Shown here piece by piece: positions 33,902 to 45,245 of a stretch of DNA of 64,000 bases (position 1 is the first letter of the stretch; each line of letters opens with the position of its first letter). Location: contig CM061921.1 of the NCBI GenBank assembly GCA_031002005.1, positions 179,808,935 to 179,872,934 of the forward strand. Reading direction: 5' to 3'. This stretch comes from Vandiemenella viatica (taxonomy: Eukaryota; Arthropoda; Insecta; Orthoptera; Morabidae). Position numbers and translations under genes: made by a program. Under the pieces are notes generated by a model. That model had not been told where the DNA came from, searched no databases, and saw nothing but the letters and a program-made list of their open reading frames with translations.

Positions 33902-34400
33902 ACCCGTACTGCAGGGTTTTTTGTTTTTATTGTGAGTCTTAATTTTGGTCCCACGAGTAAAAACAATATAGAAGGAAATGCTAATACAACAGGGGTGCGC
34001 AGGTGCCCCTGAGGTTGCACGTTAGCGGGTAATTTTCCTCATCACTCATTCGCCTCCTCGGCACGTGTCTGACCTTGAGGTTGAGGGTTTTTTTTATAGA
34101 GGTTTGTTCCGTCCTCGCAATCCGGGCGATGAAGCCAAGATTCCCGTTCTCCTAGGCACACAACGTTCCACCGCCACGCCTTACGGTGGTCGTTGAAGCA
34201 TGGTAGGAGCTTACGGTGTGGGAACCTTGCGGCGCTCCTAAGTTTCCAGCTCGGGCACCGCGGGTTCGCCAAACCCGTACCTGGCACTTGCGTACCAGGC
34301 CCCTGCGGGGTTTTCTTTCTATTCTTTTTAATGTAAACAACTTCATCAACTAAACAGAAAGTTTCTGTAGATAACATGCAACGAGACATCATAAATAAAG
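33902..34400 (-). other. 5' leader of the I-type element
   Basis: GC-richer than its neighbours, with CCCCGCAGGGGCCTGG and TACGCAAGTGCCAGGTACGG forming potential hairpins around 34260-34310. It contains an open frame (34392-34042) of unknown meaning. In I-group LINEs this region usually carries an internal promoter; none can be identified here by motif. Confidence 0.4.
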
Positions 34401-34488
34401 AATATCAATGGATACCTATCAATAGTAGGTAACATTGCAACAGCAAGAATACCGCAGGAACATAGAGAAGAGGGCAGATGGTATGTGC

Positions 34489-35868
34489 TAGACTTGCACA
34501 TAATAGTTTGTGAGTTTAGTTCGCAGCTCGCTCGTGAATTAGGCCGTTCTTTTAGTTCGCGTCTCGAATTCAGAGAAACAGGTTGTTCACTCGCCTTGCT
34601 ACCGCTACTGCACGCGCTATTTTGTTCGTTATGTCAGTTTTATTAGGACATTACTTGATCATTTTCTTGTCGTTTCTACATGGAATTTAATATGACCTTC
34701 CTAACAAAAGTTATTACTTAATAACAGCCCTTTAAAATGACATTAGCATGATCAATGGCCACCGGTAAACCAAAGTGCTCATTGTTCTTTGCACAAATGG
34801 GTAACTTGAATAACTGTTCTGTTTTTACTTTTGACTTTACATGCATTCCTAGGATATTAATTTTTAGAAGCCAAATTCTCCACAGAAAGTGATAGTATTA
34901 AAAATAATGTTCTAGTATTCGTTGATAAATGTCTGGAGTATCTTAAAAAATGGTTACTTTTTAATGAAAAGCAATTGGCTATACAAAATCCAAAAATTAA
35001 ATTCAAAACATGAGGTTTCATTTGATGACTGTGAGACAATATTAGAGGTTCTAAATTTACAAGAAAAAATGAGTATCAAAGTGAGCAAACTTTACTCTGA
35101 AATAACAATATTATATGAAATCTAGGTAAAAGTAAGATCAGTATTTCATTAATAAAAAAATGAGCTTTTGATCGACATTAATTTAACAACGGAAAGTGAT
35201 AAAGCATATGACAATTTTACTGTAGACAATTTTTTTTTTAAAGATGCAAGAAGTGAAAAAAAATATAGCTTAAAAAATAAAATAGTAAAAAACATGCCTT
35301 TTGTCCGTTTCTACAGTTTCGTAAAATATTATATTTTTGAAGTGTACTATATTTTTATAGGTTTTTCTAAAAAACATACTACCATCAACTGAAAAAAATG
35401 TTGGTAACCCTAGCGGTGAATGGTGCTAGTTCACAACTGGGAATGCTCAGTCTACTTCGCAACAGGTAGCACTCAGTTTAGTTTGCAGCTCTTTAGCGAA
35501 CTAGGTCATTCGCTCGCTTTGCTAGTGCTACTTCATGCGCTCTCTTATTTGTTATAGTAGATGTGGTTATTGTTAATGGGATTGACGTGTGTTTTGTTTT
35601 CACATTCCATGTTCAATTTCCGTTTGTGACTTCTGCAATAATTATTAACATTGAACATTTATATTTCTTTTTCTTTTTATATTTGTGTCTTCAGTGAAAT
35701 GTGTCCACAGCGAACTTTGTTTCCTATTAGATAATAAACTGAAACAAAAGTCGGTCTTCAGGAAAGGATCGAACGAACTAAAGAGCAAGGGATCTGGGAA
35801 CTAGTTTGTGTAGTTCACCTGTGGCAGCGCTCTTCTGAACTAGTTCCTTCACAAACTACACAAGACTA
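34489..35868 (+). mobile_element. hAT element with transposase remnant (1380 bp)
   Basis: The left end TAGACTTGCACATAATAG and the inverse of the right end (TAGTCTTGTGTAGTTTGTG) share an imperfect inverted repeat. They are flanked by GTATGTGC (34481-34488) and GGGTGTGC (35869-35876), a diverged 8-bp duplication. Within it, plus-strand 34850-35390 gives protein-like stretches (FVDKCLEYLKKWLLFNEK, FDDCETILEVLNLQEKMS) similar in texture to hAT transposase interiors. Subterminal GAACTA/TAGTTC words repeat at both ends. Confidence 0.55.
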
Positions 35869-36213
35869 GGGTGTGCACAGGAACATGTGATATGACAGTG
35901 TATCTGTAAATGAACCAGGTTCTCATGAATGAATTTTCGACATAAATTGTGGATTAACTTGCCTGTTAATTTGTGGGCTACTGGAAGAGGTAAGAAGGAT
36001 TTTCAGAGTTGGACAGTGTTGTTTGTTGCCACCGATGTCTGCTGTGTATTGAATTCTAAAGTGGTATTCTACATCTACATCTATACTCTGCAATTCACAA
36101 ATATTATGGGTGGCAAAGGGTGCTAAGCACCAATCCCAAGAATACATAAATGTATAAGTATGGCTATTTTTTAATAAAAATCCATCTTCTAACAACTGGT
36201 TTTATTTTTAACT

Positions 36214-36267
36214 TTCATCTACCAGACGCGTTTCGCCCTTCTGGAGTGGGGCATCATCAGTGGCTAT
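36214..36267 (-). ncRNA. Hammerhead ribozyme-like motif, Penelope copy A
   Basis: Minus strand: a stem I strand (AGCCA), CTGATGA, a stem II hairpin GCCC...GGGC, GAAA, a very short stem III (CGCG), TC, then TGGT closing stem I. These are the conserved hammerhead core boxes in order. Penelope-like elements are known to carry minimal type I hammerheads with weak stem III in their terminal repeats. Predicted cleavage is after the TC. Activity is inferred only. Confidence 0.7.
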
Positions 36268-36784
36268 AAATAACATAATATTTTGATCATATTTGTGTAT
36301 GCGAATCTAGTACATTAATTATATACATTTATTCATGCTGTAATATTGTATCATCTGTAGGTTCAATCTGTTATAATTATTCTATATATTGTTTTCATAG
36401 TATCTATGTTCAAACATAAATTCACTTCTTAATACTAAATTATCTGTATGGTTACAAAGTTATGTACATACACTCTACTTACTAAAAATTGTAGTGGCTA
36501 GCACATGTCAGTCCAGAACAGCACCTTCCGCATTTTTCTGCACCGTTGTGCCTTCCTACAGTTTACCATTATCTCCTTTAATATTGTTCACTTCACTTTA
36601 TTTTATTTAATTTTCTGTTAAATTGCACTTTTAACTACACCAAAATAGTTATTGTGTCTAAAGCGATTTGTTTGTTTTGTATATACAGTTATACCAACCT
36701 ATTTCTGTTGTTTATTGTTTTGTCCACTCTATGTTAAACTATATCTTTTTTTTATTTTTTATTATTATTATTATTATTATTATC

Positions 36785-39324
36785 TTAACAATTATTTGTG
36801 ATTTGTGAGTGACTGTGTTGGTTTACATGTGTTATGGTGTTTTCTGTTGCTTTGTATAATGTTTTGTTTGTTAAATTTGTGAATTCATTTAGGACCGTTT
36901 TTTCCCTGTGTAATGGCTTTGTGGATTTGATAACTTTCTTGCACTGTTAATAATTGTTTCCTGTGGTTGTTGATTTTTAGAATTTTCATGTCTGTTTGTA
37001 TAGTTGTGGGTGGGTGATTGTTATCTAATAAATGCTCGGCATATGTAGAATGGTTTGTACATTTTATGGCTCTGATATGTTCCTTGTACCTAGTGTTGAA
37101 GTTCCTAGCTGTTTGACCTATATATATTGCTTGGCACTGTTGGCAAGTCAGTTGGTATATTCCTGACTGTTGGAATTGGTCAGTTTCAGTGTTGGTATTT
37201 AGATGGTTATGTATTGTGTTATTTGTTCAAAGTGCTATTTGAATACCTTGCTTTTTGAATATATTGCTTATCCTGTGTATATGTTTGTTGATGTATGACA
37301 TTGTGTACCATTGTTTATTAGATTGGTTCTGGATACTGGTGTGTATTGTGTTGAGTGATATCTGTTTGTGTGCTTTGTTCATGATTTTATTATTTAGTTG
37401 TTTAATTAATTTTTCTGTGTAACCATTATTCTTAGCAATTTGTACGATTGTTCTATATTCTGTGGTATAGTCATTTTTAGTTAGTGGTATGTTGTTTAAT
37501 CTGTGTAGCATATGTCTGAGTGCTGCTTGTTTATGGTGTTGAGGATGGTTGGATGTATTGTGTATTATGGTATCAGTGTATGTGGGTTTTCTGTAAATGC
37601 TGAATGTATGTAATTGATCTATCTTGTTAACTGTTATGTCAAGGAAGTTCAGTTTATTATTTTTCTCCATCTCTATTGTAAATTTAATATTTTTATTAAC
37701 GTTATTTATTTCATTGTGGAACTGAGAGATATTTTGTTGTGATTCATCTATGAGACAAAGAATGTCATCTACATACCTATACCAATAAATTATATTATAT
37801 TTTGTGTGTCTGAAAATGTGGTGTTCTATCTGATCCATAAAAATGTCTGCTAGGATACCTGATACTGGGGATCCCATGGGTAGTCCTTCATTTTGAATGT
37901 AGTATTTATTATTAAATTGGAAGTAGTTTTGTGATGTGATGAGCTTTAGTATTTCTACTATTTCTTTGATGTGAGTGTTAGGAACTTTGTTGTGTGTTGA
38001 AAGATTATTCTGTATGATATCAATTGTTTCACTGATTGGGATGACCGAGAACATATTTACTACATCGAATGATATTAGCTTTGCGGTGTGGGGTATCTGT
38101 ATTGTGTTTATATTGTGTATTAACTGTGTAGTGTTCTTGATTGTTCTGTCATTATGGTATGTATAATTTTGAGTTAGAAAATCATGTGTGAACCTGCTTA
38201 GTTGGTATGTTGGTGCATTCCTGAAGTTAATTACTGGTCTCAGGTGAATCATTTTTGTGTATTTTCGGTTGACCTCTAAGATTGGGGGCCTTGGGATTTT
38301 TGGAGGGGAAATACTGTTTTTGCCAGTCTTTCAAAATGTGTGTTATGTTTTTTAAACATTTCTTCATGTTGTTATTGAATCTGTTTGTGGGGTCTGACTT
38401 TAATGTTGATATTGGATTATTTTTAATAAACTGTTCTGTCTTGTCAATGTATTCTGTTTTTTAAAGTAGAACTATGGAATTGCCTTTGTCAGCTTTTGTG
38501 ACTATTACATCATTCTCCTGTAATTTGTTTTTTTAGCTTTTTTAGCAATTTGTCTGTCTTTTTGCAGTGTGTGTGTGTGTGTATTTTGTGTTGATTTGTC
38601 TTATTTCCTTTGCTATTAGTTCTCTAGTTAGGCCAATATTTAGTGATGTGCTCTGTGATTTTTCTTCTTGTGTTATAATGTATTCAGATTCTGTAATGAT
38701 GTATTCTATAAAGTTTTCTTTTCTTGTGGTGTTTGTGTTGTGTTTTAATCCTTTCTGTAATAACTGTGTTTCCTGTTCATTTAACTGTGTGTTGGACTGG
38801 TTTATAATTTTAGGATGGAAGTTGTGATTAACTATAGTTTCATTATTTACTGTTGTTATTGGCTGTGTGTTCTGATTATATTTCAGTCTATCAATTTTAT
38901 GACTATGTTTTAACCTGATTGCATCTAAAATCTTTGCAGTATGATTTTCTACTCTGTCTATAATGTCCTTCAGAATATCAGGATTATTTAAATGTGTGGC
39001 TAGTTCTAGGTGTGTGTTATATAATATCTTATTTTCATGTGCTTTTTTACTGTACAATGCTCTTATTTCATTACGGATCCATTGTTTTTCTGCTGTTGTT
39101 TTCGCATTTTGCGCTGCTTTTGTGCTGTTCCTGACTGTCACGTTTACATAATTTGGCTTAAGGTTAAACTGAACACATAACTTATTAAACTTGATGTTCT
39201 CTATGGTTTTGTGGAGATTGAGGTGACCAGTTTTGTAGCGATGGTATATGGTCGTTGGGAATGCCTGACGAGACTGCATAACATTAACTTTGTTGTAGGC
39301 CATGTTCCGCAGTTGTTGCATAAA
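36785..39324 (-). pseudogene. Penelope-like ORF, copy A: RT plus GIY-YIG nuclease
   Basis: The frame starts MQQLRNMAYNKVNVM at about 39321. The N-terminal region ends with VIVTKADKGNSIVLL. The reverse transcriptase (38252-37227) has LISFDVVNMFSVIP, GLPMGSPVSGILADIFMD, the catalytic YRYVDDIL, and KLNFLDI. After an in-frame TGA the same frame continues through a GIY-YIG endonuclease, SGIYQLTCQQCQAIYIGQTA (about 37168-37110), to a stop at 36785. The order N region, RT, GIY-YIG is that of Penelope-like elements. Stops and a frameshift near 38480-38540 mark it as defective. Confidence 0.85.
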
Positions 39325-39330
39325 TATTTT

Positions 39331-40174
39331 TTAATAAATATCCGTCTTCTAACAACTGGTTTTATTTTTAACTTTCATCTACCAGACGCGTTTCGCCCTT
39401 CTGGAGTGGGGCATCGTCAGTGGCTATAAATAACATAATATTTTGATCATATTTGTGTATGCGAATCTAGTACATTAATTATATACATTTATTCATGCTG
39501 TAATATTGTATCATCTGTAGGTTCAATCTGTTATAATTATTCTATATATTGTTTTCATAGTATCTATGTTCAAACATAAATTCACTTCTTAATACTAAAT
39601 TATCTGTATGGTTACAAAGTTATGTACATACACTCTACTTACTAAAAATTGTAGTGGCTAGCACATGTCAGTCCAGAACAGCACCTTCCGCATTTTTCTG
39701 CACCGTTGTGCCTTCCTACAGTTTACCATTATCTCCTTTAATATTGTTCACTTCACTTAATTTTATTTAATTTTCTGTTAAATTGCACTTTTAACTACAC
39801 CAAAATAGTTATTGTGTCTAAAGCGATTTGTTTGTTTAGTATATACAGTTATACCAACCTATTTCTGTTGTTTATTGTTTTGTTCACTCTATGTTAAACT
39901 ATATCTTTTTTTCTTTATTTTTTTATTATTATTATTATTATCTTAACAATTATTTGTGATTTGTGAGTGACTGTGTTGGTTTACATGTGTTATGGTGTTT
40001 TCTGTTGCTTTGTATAATGTTTTGTTTGTTAAATTTGTGAATTCATTTAGGACCGTTTTTCCCTGTGTAATGGCTTTGTGGATTTGATAACTTTCTTGCA
40101 CTGTTAATAATTGTTTCCTGTGGTTGTTGATTTTTAGAATTTTCATGTCTGTTTGTATAGTTGTGGGTGGGTGA
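39331..40174 (-). repeat. Penelope 3' piece B (pseudo-LTR)
   Basis: Nearly identical to the 3' end of copy A at 36165-37016: the last codons of the ORF (ending ITNNC), the untranslated region with an ATT microsatellite of different length, and the end with the hammerhead-like motif. It lies directly upstream of copy A, giving the repeat that flanks complete Penelope units. It is cut at 40174, where copy C starts in the opposite direction. Confidence 0.85.
39375..39427 (-). ncRNA. Hammerhead ribozyme-like motif, Penelope piece B
   Basis: Same layout as the motif in copy A, with CTGACGA in place of CTGATGA. The fifth position of that box is variable in active hammerheads, so the change should be tolerated. 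Confidence 0.68.
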
Positions 40175-42315
40175 TTGTATTTCCCCTCCAAAAATCCCAA
40201 GGCCCCCAATCTTAGAGGTTAACCGAAAATACACAAAAATGATTCACCTATGAGACCAGTAATTAACTTTAGGAATGCACCAACATACCAACTAAGCAGG
40301 TTCACACATGATTTCCTAACTCAAAATTATACATACCAAAATGACAGAACAATCAAGAACACTACACAGTTAATACACAATATAAACACAATACAGATAC
40401 CCCACACCGCAAAGCTAATATCATTCGATGTAGTAAATATGTTCTCGGTCATCCCAATCAGTGAAACAATTGATATCATACAGAATAATCTTTCAACACA
40501 CAACAAAGTTCCTAACACTCACATCAAAGAAATAGTAGAAATACTAAAGCTCATCACATCACAAAACTACTTCCAATTTAATAATAAATACTACATTCAA
40601 AATGAAGGACTACCCATGGGATCCCCAGTATCAGGTATCCTAGCAGACATTTTTATGGATCAGATAGAACACCACATTTTCAGACACACAAAATATAATA
40701 TAATTTATTGGTATAGGTATGTAGATGATATTCTTTGTCTCATAGATGAATCACAACAAAATATCTCTCAGTTCCACAATGAAATAAATAACGTTAATAA
40801 AAATATTAAATTTACAATAGAGATGGAGAAAAATAATAAACTGAACTTCCTTGACATAACAGTTAACAAGATAGATCAATTACATACATTCAGCATTTAC
40901 AGAAAACCCACATACTGATACCATAATACACAATACATCCAACCATCCTCAACACCATAAACAAGCAGCACTCAGACATATGCTACACAGATTAAACAAC
41001 ATACCACTAACTAAAAATGACTATACCACAGAATATAGAACAATCGTACAAATTGCTAAGAGTAATGGTTACACAGAAAAATTAATTAAACAACTAAATA
41101 ATAAAATCATGAACAAAGCACACAAACAGATATCACTTAACACAATACACACCAGTATCCAGAACCAATCTAATAAACAATGGTACACAATGTCATACAT
41201 CAACAAACATACACACAGGATAAGCAATATATTCAAAAAGCAAGGTATTCAAATAGCACTTTGAACAAATAACACAATACATAACCATCTAAATACCAAC
41301 ACTGAAACTGACCAATTCCAACAGTCAGGAATATACCAACTGACTTGCCAACAGTGCCAAGCAATATATATAGGTCAAACAGCTAGGAACTTCAACACTA
41401 GGTACAAGGAACATATCAGAGCCATAAAATGTACAAACCATTCGACAAATGCCGAGCATTTATTAGATAACAATCACCCACCCACAACTATACAAACAGA
41501 CATGAAAATTCTAAAAATCAACAACCACAGGAAACAATTATTAACAGTGCAAGAAAGTTATCAAATCCACAAAGCCATTACACAGGGAAAAACGGTCCTA
41601 AATGAATTCACAAATTTAACAAACAAAACATTATACAAAGCAACAGAAAACACCATAACACATGTAAACCAACACAGTCACTCACAAATCACAAATAATT
41701 GTTAAGATAATAATAATAATAATAATAATAAAAAATAAAAAAAAGATATAGTTTAACATAGAGTGGACAAAACAATAAACAACAGAAATAGGTTGGTATA
41801 ACTGTATATACTAAACAAACAAATCGCTTTAGACACAATAACTATTTTGGTGTAGTTAAAAGTGCAATTTAACAGAAAATTAAATAAAATAAAGTGAAGT
41901 GAACAATATTAAAGGAGATAATGGTAAACTGTAGGAAGGCACAACGGTGCAGAAAAATGCGGAAGGTGCTGTTCTGGACTGACATGTGCTAGCCACTACA
42001 ATTTTTAGTAAGTAGAGTGTATGTACATAACTTTGTAACCATACAGATAATTTAGTATTAAGAAGTGAATTTATGTTTGAACATAGATACTATGAAAACA
42101 ATATATAGAATAATTATAACAGATTGAACCTACAGATGATACAATATTACAGCATGAATAAATGTATATAATTAATGTACTAGATTCGCATACACAAATA
42201 TGATCAAAATATTATGTTATTTATAGCCACTGACGATGCCCCACTCCAGAAGGGCGAAACGCGTCTGGTAGATGAAAGTTAAAAATAAAACCAGTTGTTA
42301 GAAGACGGATATTTA
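40175..42315 (+). pseudogene. Penelope-like copy C, 5' truncated
   Basis: Starts inside the ORF at FPSKNPKAPNLRG, then shows a CAA-to-TAA nonsense change relative to copy A. It reads MRPVINFRNAPTYQL through the YRYVDDIL box to 40918, where two bases are missing compared with copy A. A second stretch (40980-41264) finishes the reverse transcriptase and ends at the same TGA as copy A. The GIY-YIG domain follows (about 41328-41400) and the ORF ends at 41705. The 3' untranslated region and terminal repeat follow. Confidence 0.85.
42223..42274 (+). ncRNA. Hammerhead ribozyme-like motif, Penelope copy C
   Basis: Plus strand: AGCCA, CTGACGA, the GCCC...GGGC hairpin, GAAA, CGCG, TC, TGGT. Identical in core to piece B and oriented with copy C, as expected if the motif belongs to the element's own terminal repeat. 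Confidence 0.68.
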
Positions 42316-43233
42316 TTAAAAAATATTTATGCAACAACTGCGGAACATGGCCTACAACAAAGTTAATATAAGTATGGCATCTTATTTCTTGAATCTTATC
42401 CCTCCTGTCATTGTGAGATAAATAGGATGGCGGAAGAAGTATTTCATTGCACTCGTAAATTAAAGATTTTCACATATTCTCCAACAAATTCAAATGAAAA
42501 CGACGTCGCCTGTCCGCCAAACAATAGCAGCCCAACCCACGTATCAGCTCCGTGACACTTACGTAAGGACTGTAACTAGCAGTCACGAATTGAGCGGCTC
42601 ACTTCTGTACTATCTCTAACGTGTCAATCAATCCCTTGCGATACGGATCCAAATTCCAAAACAATAATCCAAATGCAGACGCACTAGTGTTTTGTGTGCT
42701 ATTTCCTTCGTATGAGCATTACAACTTCTCAAAATACGACCTATGAATCGTAGTTTAGAATTAGCTTTGCCTACGATGGAAGTTATGTGCAAGTCCCATT
42801 TCATTTTGCTTTGTACTGTTACGCCTAGATACCCGTGTCAACAACTGAATTGTTAACTTTGTACTCGTGGGAAAACGGGGTCTTTTTTATTACTTATTTG
42901 CATTGCCTTGCACTTTTTGCAATTAAGTGTAAGCTGCCATTTATGGCCCCATTCCAAAATAACATACTGATCGCGCTGAATTTCCAAGCAATCATCAGAG
43001 CACCTCACTTCCCTATAGATAAGTGCATCATCAGCAAAGAATCGCATCCTGCAATTAACGTTGTCACCGAGATCGTTTATAAAAATTAGGAAAAGAAGTG
43101 GTCCTATTACACTTCCTTGAGGAATGCCCGCCGTAACATGTAGCTTAGAAGAGGTTTCCCCGTCAACAACATACTTTGACCGACCAGTTAGAAAATCACG
43201 TATCTATTCGCAAATCTGATCCAATATACCGTA

Positions 43234-44552
43234 TGAGGTGTGTAAAAAAAGAAACCGAACTAATTAAATAGCGCGCCAATGGCTGCAGATAAAATTCTCT
43301 GACTTCCGTGCACACTAGTGACATCTCTCGGCAAGAGATTGCCTCTTTTCGCACTACGGTCGTTTTATTAGTTTACGAGTGACAGCCAGTTGAGTGAGGT
43401 TGTGCGCAGAGTGCTCGTCGGATTTTTGAGAAAGCGAGAATGAAGGAATTGGAGGAGCAACGCGTCTGTGTGAAATTTTTGTGTTAAACTTGGGAAAACT
43501 TTTACCGAGACACTTCAAATGCTTAAACAAGCATACGGGGATGACTGCATGAGCCAAACACAGTGCTATGAATGGTTTAAGCGCTTTAAGGTGGGAAGGA
43601 GTTCGGTTACCGACGATTGAAAATCTGGTCGATCCTCCACATCAGCAGACGACCACCATGTTGAGAGGGTTCGCACTGTGATTCGTGAAAATCGACGTTT
43701 GACTCTCGTGTGTGGTTGCTGAAGAAGTTGGCATAAGTGTAGGCTCTTGCAATCACATCCTGAGAGAAAAACTTGGAATGTATCGTGTCAGTGCAAAACT
43801 GGTGCCGCGCTTGTTGACGGACGATCAGAAGGAGAATCGAGCTAGGATCTCTAAGGAGTTACTTGAAAAAGCAAATAAGGACGAAAACTTCCTCAAGAAC
43901 ATCATTACAGGTGATGAAACATGGGTTTATGGGTACAGTGTGGAAATGAAGAGGCAGTCTTCAGAATGGGTGGGGAAAGGATCTCCTCGACCAAAGAAAG
44001 CGCGGATGAGTCGGTCGAACATCAAGGTGATGATGGTCGTATTTTGAATGCAAAGGAGTTGTGCACTATGAATTTGTAACACGTGGTCTGGCGTTAAACA
44101 AGGAAGTCTACCAGAAAATTCTGACACGCTTGAGAGATGCTGTGCGCAGGAAAAGGCCTGAACTGTGGGAGAATCAGTCGTGGATGTTGCACCATGACAC
44201 GCATCGTTATTTGTCATGAATTATTTGGCAAAACATCGCACTCCTGTTGTGCTTCAGCCACCCTATTCTCCAGACTTGGCTCTGGCAGACTTTTTTCTCT
44301 TCCCAAAACTGAAAAACACTTTGAAAGGACGTAGTTTCCAGACCATAGAAGAAATTCAAGACAATGTGACGAGAGAAATGCGCGCCATCGGAGAAATTGC
44401 ATTCCAGGAGGCGTTCCAAAACTTGAAAAACCATGGCAACTGTGTATTGATAGTGAAGGACAGTACTCTGAAGGGGACAGTGTGTAAAAGTTAGTATGAT
44501 GAGCAATAAAGCAATTACAGCAGAAGTTCGGTTTCTTTTTGTACACACCTCG
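43234..44552 (+). mobile_element. mariner transposon (1319 bp) inside the LINE
   Basis: The inverted ends GAGGTGTGTAAAAAAAGAAA and GAGGTGTGTACAAAAAGAAA are flanked by TA (43232-43233 and 44553-44554). It splits the reverse-transcriptase region of the minus-strand LINE. A plus-strand transposase pseudogene fills it. The terminal sequence differs from the mariner at 5062, so the two belong to different mariner lineages. Confidence 0.92.
43441..44494 (+). pseudogene. mariner transposase, several frameshifts
   Basis: The start MKELEEQRVCVKF is followed in a shifted frame by KLGKTFTETLQMLKQAYGDD and QCYEWFKRFKVGR (helix-turn-helix region), then a TGA after VTDD. The next open piece (43712-44047) has the linker and the catalytic ITGDETWVYGY. 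Another frameshift hits the second Asp region near 44190 (HHDTH). The last piece (44216-44494) has YSPDLALADFFLFPKLK with the third Asp. At least three frame breaks show it is older than the mariner at 5062-6392. Confidence 0.85.
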
Positions 44553-45190
44553 TATGCTCAAATCTTCGCTAAAAGTCGGTTGTGTGGTACAGAGTCAAAA
44601 GCTTTCTGAAAATCCAAGAAAATTACATCAACTTGTGATCCTGCATCTATAACTTTCATTACGTCATGTGAAAATAGGGCCAGTTGCGTTTTACACTATC
44701 TGTTCTTCCCAAATCCGTGTTGGTTTGCTGTAAGTAATCATTTTCATCTATAAACTTCATAACGTTAGAGCATATGACATGCTCCAGAATTCTGCTGCAA
44801 ACAGATGTTAGAGATATGGGTCAATACTTCCTAGGATCTCTCCCATCTCCTTTATTGAAAACGGGAATCACCTGCACTATTTTTCAGTCAGAAGGTACTT
44901 TTCTTTCTTCTAAAGATTTATGAAGTTTATCTGACAGAAATGGTTCTATTACTTCCGTGTATTCCAAAAATACTCTTACTGGTATACCATACGGACCCGG
45001 CGCTTTCCCCCACTTCAGGAGCTTTAATTGCTTTATAATACCTACACTATCAATTTGTACTGGATCCATCTCAAATTTTACACGCCGTGGACAAGCGGGA
45101 ATGTTTTCCATGTTTTCGTCAGTGAAAGTATTTTTAAATTCATTGTTAAACACGGTAGTCTTGTCACGGCTGTCATCAACTTCCCGATCG

Positions 45191-45245
45191 TCTTGTAAGG
45201 AGCAGATGACACCAGAGCATTGGCTCCATCGCATTTAAAAGTTAA
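45191..45245 (+). repeat. Possible LINE 3' terminus
   Basis: GATGACACCAGAGC followed by ATTGGCTCCATCGCATTTA resembles the LINE 3' end at 10440-10480 with substitutions. It lies next to the 5' truncation point of the LINE on the other strand. Confidence 0.3.

Larger units (their letters stand above)
31875..34400 (-). mobile_element. I-type non-LTR element with ORF1 only
   Basis: Minus strand: a GC-richer 5' leader (34400-33902), one intact ORF1 (33901-32453), then directly a structured 3' region (32452-31875) ending in CAAAAACAACAACAAAAATAG. No ORF2 (endonuclease plus reverse transcriptase) lies between ORF1 and the 3' end. The element is either an internal deletion or a non-autonomous family that relies on an ORF2 from elsewhere. 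Flanking target duplications were not identified, so the limits are estimates. Confidence 0.6.
36165..42366. mobile_element. Penelope-like composite with inverted copies (6.2 kb)
   Basis: The whole block is flanked by a perfect 12-bp direct repeat TATAAGTATGGC (36153-36164 and 42367-42378), so it inserted as one unit into the LINE. It contains four pieces: a full-length minus copy A (39330-36165), a 3' minus piece B upstream of it (40174-39331), a 5'-truncated plus copy C (40175 to about 42315), and the first 50 or so bases of a plus copy D (to 42366). B-A and C-D are tandem, and B and C meet head to head at 40174/40175. Tandem 'pseudo-LTR' and inverted layouts are known for Penelope-like elements. 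Confidence 0.88.
36065..45190 (-). pseudogene. Jockey/CR1-type LINE, interrupted by PLE and mariner
   Basis: Minus strand, in three pieces. 45190-44553 holds LKWGKAPGPYGIPVRVFLEY and SLTSVCSRILEHVICSNVM. After a mariner (43234-44552), 43233-42379 holds MRFFADDALIYREV with the catalytic F-A-D-D, WQLTLNCKKCKAM, and a C-terminal region with many lesions. After a Penelope composite (36165-42366), 36164-36065 is the 3' end, finishing in ATAGATGTAGATGTAGAAT. Without insertions the LINE fragment is about 1.6 kb. The 5' end is truncated. Confidence 0.75.

Noticed and set aside
36760..36785. ATT trinucleotide repeat
   Set aside because: A microsatellite in the Penelope 3' region; it differs in length between copies and has no separate meaning.
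37975..39151. Several plus-strand ORFs rich in Cys/Phe/Val
   Set aside because: Antisense of the Penelope reading frame; the same words appear opposite copy C.
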